Shown: positions 45,847-51,899 of the stretch, piece by piece | How the letters are laid out: the number at the start of each line of letters is the position of its first letter | Numbering within the stretch: the stretch's first letter is position 1 | Assembly (NCBI RefSeq): GCF_029626155.1 | Contig: NZ_JARUBL010000001.1 | Coordinates: 1,612,001-1,676,000, forward strand | DNA from: Solwaraspora sp. WMMD1047 | GTDB lineage: Bacteria > Actinomycetota > Actinomycetes > Mycobacteriales > Micromonosporaceae | Reading direction: 5' to 3' | DNA: 64,000 nucleotides | Position numbers and translations under genes: made by a program | Notes under the pieces: model-generated | Told to the model about the DNA's origin: nothing | Databases searched by the model: none | Seen by the model: only the letters and a program-made list of their open reading frames with translations

Positions 45847-46731
45847 GTGCCGACCACGAGCCCGCTCGTGTGCCGGATGCACCTCGCGCAGGTCCTGCTC
45901 GCACTGCGGCACGAGGCCGGCCTCACCCACGAGCAGTTGGCCCAGACCACCGGCCTGCCTCGTCAGACGCTCTCTCGGCTCGAAAACGCAGATCGGAAGC
46001 CGAATCTCGCCGCAGTCATCAAGTTGCTTCGGGCACTTGGTGTGCCGCAGGGCGACTCCCGGCATCAGGAGATCATCGACCTGGCGATGGAGGCCGCCGA
46101 GGCGGGATGGTGGGACCACCGTGATCATGCCGCGATGGGTGATCGGCAACGGGTGGTGGCGAACATCGAGCACGGATCCGACGCGATCCGTGAGTACCAA
46201 CCATTTCTTGTCGCGGGCCTTGCCCAGACCGAGGAGTACATGCGGTGCCGGGCGGAGGCCGCCGGTGGGCAGCACAGCGAGGCGATCGTGGCGGCACGGC
46301 TCCGGCGTCAACAACTGCTCGCCGCACCGGACGCGCCCGCGTACTCACTGGTTATAGAGGAGCAGGTGGTGCGGCGGCTGGCCGTGCCGCCATCGGTGAT
46401 GCTGGGGCAGCTCCAGCACCTGCTCAAACTCGCCGAAGGCGTTATCGCACTGCAGGTGCTTCCGGTGGATGCCCGACTCGGCGAAGGGTTCTCACCCCGG
46501 TCGCCGTTCGCCATCTACGAACACGGCGATGCTCCGACGGTGGTCGTCGTCGATACCGTGTACGAGGACCTGATCGACGCCTCCGCTGAAACCGCCACGG
46601 CCTACTCGACGATGTTCGACCGGCTGAGCCGTGCGGCGATGTCCGTAGAGGACAGCATCCGTTTCATCCGGGAGGCGGCCGCCAGGCTTACCGTCGAGAC
46701 CGGACTCGGGAGCACCCCCAATGGCAGCTAG
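45847..46731 (+). CDS. XRE-type helix-turn-helix regulator with DUF5753 domain
   Basis: 294 residues. The helix-turn-helix near 10-65 reads LALRHEAGLTHEQLAQTTGL followed by PRQTLSRLENADRKPNLAAV. The DUF5753 domain follows, with REYQPFLVAGLAQTEEYMRC near residues 115-134 and VIEEQVVRRLAVPPSVMLGQ near 170-190. It is a second copy of the regulator type found at 12536. GTG start at 45847. It overlaps the DUF397 gene by 11 bases and leads a run of small genes to 47833. Confidence 0.88.
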   Translation: MPTTSPLVCRMHLAQVLLALRHEAGLTHEQLAQTTGLPRQTLSRLENADRKPNLAAVIKLLRALGVPQGDSRHQEIIDLAMEAAEAGWWDHRDHAAMGDRQRVVANIEHGSDAIREYQPFLVAGLAQTEEYMRCRAEAAGGQHSEAIVAARLRRQQLLAAPDAPAYSLVIEEQVVRRLAVPPSVMLGQLQHLLKLAEGVIALQVLPVDARLGEGFSPRSPFAIYEHGDAPTVVVVDTVYEDLIDASAETATAYSTMFDRLSRAAMSVEDSIRFIREAAARLTVETGLGSTPNGS

Positions 46732-46969
46732 CAGTGGATTCACCAACGGACGTGATCCTCGTTTCACCCCTGGTGACTGGCGGATGTCGACCAGGACTGA
46801 CGGCAACAACGCCTGTGTCGCCGTTCAGATGGCCGGAGACGTCGTAGGCGTCTGCGACAGCAAGGCCGGTCACGACGGGGCCGTCCTGGCCTTCGAGGCT
46901 CCGCAGTGGCGGCGGTTCACCCGGGCGGTCCAGCTCGGCGTCATCGTCCGGGAGTCGGCTGCCGGGTAG
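46721..46969 (+). CDS. DUF397 domain protein
   Basis: 82 residues. DUF397 layout: WRMSTRTDGNNACVAVQMAG, VVGVCDSKAGHDGAVLAFEA and PQWRRFTRAVQLG. It is the partner of the upstream DUF5753 regulator, with its ATG inside that gene's last codons, so the two are coupled. Several members of this family antagonise or assist the neighbouring regulator; the mode here is not visible. Confidence 0.88.
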   Translation: MAASSGFTNGRDPRFTPGDWRMSTRTDGNNACVAVQMAGDVVGVCDSKAGHDGAVLAFEAPQWRRFTRAVQLGVIVRESAAG

Positions 46970-47004
46970 CCCGCCTCCCAGCATGATCGCGATCGGGAGG
47001 ACCC

Positions 47005-47223
47005 GTGGCTGAATCGCATGAGGATCTGGTGGGAAGGTACGGCACGGCGCAGGCCGTTGTGGCGTTGCACCGTCGGGAGTGGATCGGGTGGCGGTTTCGG
47101 CTACGCCGGCTGGTGGGGAGACCCGTGCGGCGGTCCTGCCGGTGGTGCGAGGAGACCTGGCCGTGCGCGGCGATCCGGTGGGCCGCCGCAACCCGCCGGC
47201 CCCGACGGTGGTGGTCGCGGTGA
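47005..47223 (+). CDS. Small Cys/Trp-rich basic protein
   Basis: 72 residues. N-terminal helix ESHEDLVGRYGTAQAVVALH, then a basic stretch and CRWCEETWPCAA near residues 45-56, which recalls a small zinc knuckle found in many short actinobacterial proteins. GTG start with GGGAGG just upstream. The stop overlaps the GTG of the next gene. No function is known; its constant place behind DUF397 regulator pairs suggests co-regulation. Confidence 0.62.
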   Translation: MAESHEDLVGRYGTAQAVVALHRREWIGWRFRLRRLVGRPVRRSCRWCEETWPCAAIRWAAATRRPRRWWSR

Positions 47224-47540
47224 CTATCCCGTACCTGCAAGGCAGTTTGCTCTTCGCCCACTGCGCGGAGGTCTACCTGCGGCACGAGCCGGTCGGCGAC
47301 GGGGCCTGCGCCTGCGGGCGGTTCGGATGCCGTCGCCGGCACCACGCGATCGCGGTGATCGAGGCGGCCGGCGTCGACCCGGCCACCATCACCACCGACG
47401 ACACCCAGCCGCGCCCCTGGCACGAACGACCGGTACGCCCCGACGGGCCACCGCCCGCCGCGCCACGGCATCGGGGGACCGGCGACCTCGGCCGACCGGC
47501 CCCCCGACGGCACCCCAATGTGAGCGCCCGGTGGGGCTGA
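47220..47540 (+). CDS. Small Cys-rich protein, uncharacterised
   Basis: 106 residues. Residues 1-50 contain LLFAHCAEVYLRHEPVGDG and CACGRFGCRRRHHA, a compact Cys/His cluster that could bind a metal. The C-terminal half is Pro/Arg-rich and probably disordered. GTG 47220 overlaps the upstream stop, and its own stop lies beyond the start of the next gene (10-base overlap). Small genes in a tight row behind a regulator pair behave as one transcription unit. Function unknown. Confidence 0.6.
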   Translation: MTIPYLQGSLLFAHCAEVYLRHEPVGDGACACGRFGCRRRHHAIAVIEAAGVDPATITTDDTQPRPWHERPVRPDGPPPAAPRHRGTGDLGRPAPRRHPNVSARWG

Positions 47541-47833
47541 GCTTCACCGACGATCCGTACCTCCTGCGCGGCCTGGCCCGGTGCGTTCGATGCGACCGGC
47601 CCATGGACTGCGGCACGATGGACGGTCGGCGCAGCTACGGCTGCCCGACGTGCCCAGCCGGGCCGGTGGCGTCGGCGCGGGCTCTGGAGTCCCGCGTCCT
47701 GGTCGAGGCGGCCCGGCGTACGGCGATCGACGCCGTCGCGCCCGGCTGCCGGGCGTCCGCGTTACGGCAACTGCTGGTCACGGTGGTGGTCGGCCCCGGC
47801 GTCGACGACGTCCGGCTGCACTGGCGGATCTGA
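47531..47833 (+). CDS. Small zinc-ribbon protein resembling a recombinase ribbon
   Basis: 100 residues. ARCVRCDRPMDCG and YGCPTCPAG near residues 16-45 form a CxxC...CxxC ribbon like the zinc-ribbon domain of large serine recombinases; no catalytic recombinase domain is present. The last 42 codons (127 bp) are duplicated almost exactly at 49184-49310, on the other side of the toxin-antitoxin genes. GTG 47531 overlaps the previous gene. It may be a fragment of a former mobile element or an accessory DNA-binding protein. Confidence 0.58.
   Translation: MGLSFTDDPYLLRGLARCVRCDRPMDCGTMDGRRSYGCPTCPAGPVASARALESRVLVEAARRTAIDAVAPGCRASALRQLLVTVVVGPGVDDVRLHWRI
47707..47833. repeat. Left copy of 127-bp direct repeat flanking the toxin-antitoxin genes
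   Basis: Matches 49184-49310 at 124 of 127 positions, at a constant offset of 1477 bases, ending at the same TGA stop. Left of 47707 the two sides diverge. Confidence 0.9.
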
Positions 47834-47837
47834 GCCG

Positions 47838-47897
47838 GTGCCGGACGGTCCGAGCGTTCCGCAAACTGGCCGAGGCGGGGGTGCGTCGGGCCTCCAC
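47838..47897 (+). pseudogene. Relic of an isocitrate lyase/PEP mutase-like gene
   Basis: About 60 bases, including the near-identical core 47865-47897, match 49975-50033 inside the intact gene at 49369-50163. The core encodes LAEAGVRR-STG in both. An extra A near 47865 breaks the frame. The left relic directly follows the repeat copy, while about 665 bases separate the matching segments on the right, so an internal deletion is implied. Confidence 0.7.
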
Positions 47898-47911
47898 GAC
47901 GGGGTCTCAGC

Positions 47912-48559
47912 TTAAGGGCCCTGTCCGCCGAGTAACTCGCTGCGCCAGGTGGCGAATCTGTTCCGAAGATCGTTCAGTGCCTCGCCGGTGACGCCGTACT
48001 GAGCGAAGTCGTCCGAATCGAGCAGGTCGACTTGTCTGAGGGCGTCCGCGAAGATGCGTCGGTCGAAGCCGCGATCGGCGCGTTGCGCGAGGTTGAGTAG
48101 GACATCCTGGGTGTAGCGGCCGGATCGGAGTGTGGCGTCGATGTCTATGAAGTCACGGGCAAACGCCCGGCCGTAGAGCGCGCTCATCTTGTTCGCGACC
48201 GCGTCATCGGGGTGCAGGACCGGTCCGATGGCCATGAGGATGGGTTCGTTAGCGCGCCAGTCCACCCCGAGTTCCACCTTGGCTGCGCGGGCGCCGTCGG
48301 TGAGATTCAGTCGGGCGAACGTGTCGTACTGCCGCTCGATCTCGACGGTCAGTCCATCGCCTCGGTAGGCATCCACGATGACCGCGACCGCGGTGCTGAA
48401 TTCGTCACGGCAGTCCCAGGCGGTGAACAGGTCGACATCTTCGCTGGGACGCTCCAGCAGCCCAGCGGCTTGGACGGCATAGCCGCCGGCGAGGGCGAAC
48501 CCGTATCGGCGGGCGGCGGCAAGGCCGATGCGGGCGAGCCGCTCGTGGAAGGCGTCCAC
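47912..48559 (-). CDS. AbiEii/AbiGii-type nucleotidyltransferase toxin
   Basis: 215 residues. The nucleotidyltransferase motif is YGFALAGGYAVQAAGLL...RPSEDVDLFTAW near residues 19-48, with the GG...R.S.D.D pattern of AbiEii toxins. It probably modifies RNA or a nucleotide pool, as tested for relatives. The GTG start is two bases from the stop of the upstream gene, whose product should be the antitoxin. Base composition is lower in GC than flanking genes, as in acquired modules. A complete nucleotidyltransferase core is seen; toxicity is not proven. Confidence 0.83.
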   Translation of the reverse strand: MDAFHERLARIGLAAARRYGFALAGGYAVQAAGLLERPSEDVDLFTAWDCRDEFSTAVAVIVDAYRGDGLTVEIERQYDTFARLNLTDGARAAKVELGVDWRANEPILMAIGPVLHPDDAVANKMSALYGRAFARDFIDIDATLRSGRYTQDVLLNLAQRADRGFDRRIFADALRQVDLLDSDDFAQYGVTGEALNDLRNRFATWRSELLGGQGP

Positions 48560-48561
48560 CC

Positions 48562-49128
48562 TTACGCGGCGTTCGTGCCGGTGGTGACGAGCTCAGGGAA
48601 GGCTTCCTCCCATTGCCGGCGTAGTTGGGGCGGGAGCCAGAGGGTGGGCCAGATTCGCCGGAGCAGGTCCGCGTTGAGCCAGGTGCCGAGGTCGTCAACC
48701 GAGCCGGCTTCGGTGAGGACCACCTTGTACATGCTGACCAGACGTGCGGGCCGACTCAGGTCGTACTCGGCGTGGCCGGACCAGTCCAGGTGACGCGGAA
48801 GGGTGATCACGCCCGAGGTCGGGCCGGTCAGCGCGGTGAGGGTGTCAGCTACCACATAGGGTTTGCGGTCACCGTAGGGGCGGTAGTCAGCCGGCGGCTG
48901 CGGCTGAGTCCTGCGCCGACTGACGTTTGTCGCTAACCGAATCTCTGGGTTCAGGGCCTGCCGGATCGTTTCGCGGCTGTACCCGGTGATGCGCTGCAAG
49001 TCCACCGGTCGCCAGCCGCTCGCGTGGAACGCCCGCAGTTGCTCATCCCGTTCGGTCAACGCGGCTGCCTTGGTCGCCTCATACCTGGCGACGACCGCGC
49101 GCAGCTCGTCTTCGGAGTGCTGACTCAC
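48562..49128 (-). CDS. AbiEi-like antitoxin/regulator
   Basis: 188 residues. N-terminal helix-turn-helix WRPVDLQRITGYSRETIRQA near residues 39-58. The C-terminal part, near 85-185, contains GVITLPRHLDWSGHAEYDLS and PARLVSMYKVVLTEAG. Pairing with the AbiEii toxin gene two bases downstream supports an antitoxin that also represses its promoter. The GTG start at 49128 follows a -10 TAGGCT (49135-49140) by six bases, so the message is probably leaderless. Similarity to AbiEi proper is weak and inferred from context. Confidence 0.72.
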   Translation of the reverse strand: MSQHSEDELRAVVARYEATKAAALTERDEQLRAFHASGWRPVDLQRITGYSRETIRQALNPEIRLATNVSRRRTQPQPPADYRPYGDRKPYVVADTLTALTGPTSGVITLPRHLDWSGHAEYDLSRPARLVSMYKVVLTEAGSVDDLGTWLNADLLRRIWPTLWLPPQLRRQWEEAFPELVTTGTNAA

Positions 49129-49134
49129 ATGGTG

Positions 49135-49165
49135 AGCCTACCAGGATAGGCCAAGCCTGCTAGGC
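49135..49165 (-). promoter_or_regulatory. Promoter with two dyads for toxin-antitoxin autoregulation
   Basis: GCCTA-CCAGGA-TAGGC (49136-49151) and GCCT-GCT-AGGC (49155-49165) are adjacent dyads of the same type. The first overlaps the TAGGCT -10 of the minus-strand antitoxin gene. AbiEi proteins are known to bind inverted repeats upstream of their operon. Confidence 0.55.
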
Positions 49166-49183
49166 GGTTTCCTGTCCGCTCGT

Positions 49184-49310
49184 GGCGGCCCGGCGTACGG
49201 CGATCGACGCCATCGCGCCCGGCTGCCGGGCGTCCGCGTTGCGGCAACTGCTGGTCACGGTGGTGGTCGGACCCGGCGTCGACGACGTCCGGCTGCACTG
49301 GCGGATCTGA
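49184..49310. repeat. Right copy of 127-bp direct repeat
   Basis: Right partner of 47707-47833 with three base differences. It lacks the 5-prime part of the zinc-ribbon gene, so it is not translated as that gene here. The intact isocitrate lyase/PEP mutase-like gene follows 59 bases later. Confidence 0.9.
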
Positions 49311-49368
49311 TCCGGCGACCCGGTCAGCATCGGGGTTGCCGCTGCCGGCACCGGTAGGATCGGGCGCC

Positions 49369-50163
49369 GTGACCGAGGACGTACGCGAGGCATTCCGGCG
49401 GCTGCACACCGGCGGCACGTTCGTGCTGCCGAACCCGTGGGACGTGCCCTCGGCGCGGCTGCTGGCACACCTCGGCTTCCCGGCGTTGGCCACCACGAGT
49501 TCCGGATTCGCCGCCACCCTCGGCCGCGCCGACCAGCGCGTCACCCGCGACGAACTGGTCACCCACGTCGCCACCCTGACCGCCGCCGTCCGGGTGCCGT
49601 TGTCGGTCGACGCCGAGCGTGGCTACGCCGACGACCCGGCCGGCGTCGCCGAGACGGTGCGGATGCTCGCCGAGGCCGGCGCCAGCGGCGTGTCGATCGA
49701 GGACTACGACCCGGTCGCCGGCCGCGTCGACCCGGTCGAGGTCGCCGCCGAGCGGATCGCCGCTGCCGCGAGCGTCTGCGCCGACCACGGCATGGTGCTG
49801 ACCGGCCGGGCGGAGAACCACCTCTACGGCGTCGCGGACCTGGCCGACACGATCGCCCGTCTCATCGCCTACCGGGACGCCGGCGCCGGCTGTCTGTACG
49901 CACCCGGGCTCCGCGACCTCGACGACATCGCCCGCCTGGTCGGCGAGGTCGGCGCCCCGGTCAACGTGCTCGCGCTGCCCGACGGCCCGACCGTGCCGCA
50001 ACTGGCCGAGGCGGGGGTGCGCCGGGTCTCCACCGGAGGCAGCCTCGCCTGGGCCGCGTACGGCGCGCTGGTGCACGCCGCCACCGAACTGCGCGACGCC
50101 GGCACCAGCACCTACCTCGACCGAGCGCTGCCCCAGTCAGTACGCGACGCGGCTTTCGACTGA
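49369..50163 (+). CDS. Isocitrate lyase/PEP mutase family protein
   Basis: 264 residues, TIM barrel of the PEP mutase/isocitrate lyase superfamily. GTFVLPNPWDVPSARLL near residues 15-31, LSVDAERGYADDP near 75-87 (metal-binding Asp), VSIEDYDP near 110-117 and LTGRAENHLYG near 145-155. Members cleave or make C-C or C-P bonds in carboxyvinyl-phosphonate-like substrates; specificity is unknown. The GTG start at 49369 lies eight bases after TAGGAT (49355-49360), so leaderless translation is likely. A broken partial copy lies at 47838-47897. Confidence 0.85.
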   Translation: MTEDVREAFRRLHTGGTFVLPNPWDVPSARLLAHLGFPALATTSSGFAATLGRADQRVTRDELVTHVATLTAAVRVPLSVDAERGYADDPAGVAETVRMLAEAGASGVSIEDYDPVAGRVDPVEVAAERIAAAASVCADHGMVLTGRAENHLYGVADLADTIARLIAYRDAGAGCLYAPGLRDLDDIARLVGEVGAPVNVLALPDGPTVPQLAEAGVRRVSTGGSLAWAAYGALVHAATELRDAGTSTYLDRALPQSVRDAAFD

Positions 50164-50240
50164 GCCTCGGGAGTGTCTCTGGCGCCCGCGCGCGCCGTCG
50201 CATGAGTCAGCAACACCCCGCTCGACCCAATATGCCGTTA

Positions 50241-50289
50241 GAGCGATATACCACCGAGTCATAATCATGACCCGGTGTCATATTCGCTC
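50241..50289. terminator. Bidirectional AT-rich hairpin between convergent genes
   Basis: The inner stem CACCG.GTCAT/ATGAC.CGGTG pairs at 10 of 11 positions around AATC. Outer GAGCGATAT (50241-50249) can pair with ATATTCGCTC (50280-50289) with a bulge. It spans the stop codon of the minus-strand methyltransferase gene and lies 77 bases after the plus-strand stop. Confidence 0.75.
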
Positions 50290-51138
50290 TCCGCTTCTTT
50301 GTTTCCATGGCTGTTGCTCGCCCAGGTCGTTCGCAGCCCTCCGGCGGACGAGGCCGGTGGCGAGCAGGTGGCTGCTGGCGGCGACAAGCGTCGGTTCGCT
50401 ACTGAACAGGCGGGCGAGCTCCAGCGCCCCGGAGAACACCGCATCCGCCAGCGGCCCACCCGCCGCGGCCTCGGCCGCCGTCCAGGCCGGCCCCTCCACC
50501 CCATGTACGACCAGCTCGGCCAGGCCGGCCGTCCGGCACTCGTCGACCAGCTCCGGCAACCGGTGGAAGTAGGCGCGGGTGAAGCCGATACGCGCGTCGT
50601 TCACACCGTCGGTGAGCAGGGCCCGCGCCTCGTCGATCAGCTCGCCGCGCAGCCGTCCGGTGGCGGCGAAGTCGAGCGGTCCGGCGAACCGCGAGATGGC
50701 CGCCACCACGACCCGGCCGCCCGGGCGGGTGACCCGGATGGCCTCGCGGATCGCCTGGACCCGGTCCCCGCGTTCGAGCAGGTGGTAGAGGGGGCCAAGG
50801 ACCAGGGTCGCGTCGTACCCGCCGTCGGGCTCGGGCAGCGCGCGGGCGTCGGCCACCACCGCGTCGACGGCGGGGTCGCCGGCAAGCGCCTGGGCGACGT
50901 GGCTGGGCACCAGATCGACCAGGCGGACCTGGTAGCCGGCCGAGGCGAGCACCCGGGCGTAGACCCCCGGTCCACCGCCGACGTCCAGGACCCGCGCAGG
51001 CGGTTCGGGCAGCAGCTCGGTCAGCAGTTCGATTGTCCGCAGCTGTTCCAGCCGGCCCTGGGGGCGCGCCTGCAGACGGGTGTCCTCCCGGAACCGGGCG
51101 GTGTAGTAGTCGACGATCTCGCCGGTCGAGTCGGTCAT
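50278..51138 (-). CDS. Class I SAM-dependent methyltransferase
   Basis: 286 residues. SAM-binding motif I VLDVGGGPGVYARVLA near residues 49-64, motif II-like VVADARALPEPDGGYDATLV near 92-111 and post-I LVLGPLYHLLERGDR. It is in the Methyltransf_11/25 group; the substrate is unknown. Start ATG 51138, 174 codons inside a longer open stretch that is not coding. The gene ends within the convergent hairpin. The 193-bp gap upstream (51139-51331) has only the terminator at 51204-51227. Confidence 0.85.
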   Translation of the reverse strand: MTDSTGEIVDYYTARFREDTRLQARPQGRLEQLRTIELLTELLPEPPARVLDVGGGPGVYARVLASAGYQVRLVDLVPSHVAQALAGDPAVDAVVADARALPEPDGGYDATLVLGPLYHLLERGDRVQAIREAIRVTRPGGRVVVAAISRFAGPLDFAATGRLRGELIDEARALLTDGVNDARIGFTRAYFHRLPELVDECRTAGLAELVVHGVEGPAWTAAEAAAGGPLADAVFSGALELARLFSSEPTLVAASSHLLATGLVRRRAANDLGEQQPWKQRSGERI

Positions 51139-51203
51139 CGGCAGCTCCGGTAGGTGCAGTGGCCTGGCCGACCGCCGGTCCGCGCCGGCTCCGCGTCCAC
51201 GCT

Positions 51204-51227
51204 GGTGCTCCGCATCAGCGGAGCGCC
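51204..51227 (-). terminator. Stem-loop downstream of the repeat-containing secreted gene
   Basis: GGTGCTCCGC and GCGGAGCGCC form a ten-base stem (one G-T pair) with loop ATCA. It lies 105 bases after the stop of the minus-strand gene 51332-51814 and could end its transcript. Confidence 0.6.
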
Positions 51228-51331
51228 CCCTGATCGTGGCGCACGGAGCCGTTATAGAGCACCTCATTTTGACGGCTGAGCGCGCCACGAACACCGGAGA
51301 CCGGAGGGCTGAGGCGGGCGACGCCTGGGGG

Positions 51332-51814
51332 TCAGGGGATCGGCGCGATCTGCCAGGTGCCTCTGAGGCTGCTGCAGGGGCCGCCGGATGTGCTGCCGCC
51401 GACGGCCTGGAAGCCGGCCGGGATCTGGCCCAGGTTGACCCGGCAGATGACGGTGATGCCGCTCGGGGCCGGCGTGCGGATGACCCAGGTTCCGGCGAGG
51501 TACCCGTCGCAGGGCCCGGAACTGGTCTCACCGACGACCACGAAACCGCGCGGCACCCCGGCGAGGTTTCCTTTGCACATCGCGGTGGTGGTGCCGTCGC
51601 GCGGCGGCAGGGTGATGACGTAAGCCGAGTCGTCCAGGCAGGACGACTGGTACGTCTCACCGATGATCACATAGCCGTACGGGACCTGACTGCGCAGGCA
51701 CACCGTGGTGGTCTGGGCCGCGGCGGTGCTGCCGTGCGGCAGCCCGATCACCGCGACCGCGATGAGCAGGTTCAGCACCGGCCAGAGGAACAGGCGAGAT
51801 CGAAGGACGGCCAT
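51332..51814 (-). CDS. Secreted protein of three Cys-containing repeats
   Basis: 160 residues. Signal peptide 1-34 (MAVLRSRLFLW, hydrophobic core, TAAA). The mature part is three repeats of about 40 residues. Each starts with a Cys (VCLRSQVPYGYVIIGE / CKGNLAGVPRGFVVVGE / CRVNLGQIPAGFQAVGG), has a second Cys (SSCLD, GPCDG, GPCSS) and ends with a beta strand (AYVITLP, TWVIRTP, TWQIAPI). The pattern suggests small disulfide-stabilised beta modules, perhaps a binding domain. ATG 51814 has GGGAGG eight bases upstream. A TTGACA (-35) at 51897-51902 lies at the stop of the hut gene upstream. Unrecognised family. Confidence 0.7.
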   Translation of the reverse strand: MAVLRSRLFLWPVLNLLIAVAVIGLPHGSTAAAQTTTVCLRSQVPYGYVIIGETYQSSCLDDSAYVITLPPRDGTTTAMCKGNLAGVPRGFVVVGETSSGPCDGYLAGTWVIRTPAPSGITVICRVNLGQIPAGFQAVGGSTSGGPCSSLRGTWQIAPIP

Positions 51815-51899
51815 GACGCGGACCTCCCGAGGGGGCATCGAACTGATGGCCCTCTCATCGTGGCCGCCGCGCGGCGGTCTATCATCCATTCAGGACATG

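Noticed and set aside
43244-45904. Minus-strand extension of the TetR frame across the ABC exporter
   Set aside because: The TetR protein starts at 43828; upstream codons mirror the exporter gene and have no family similarity.
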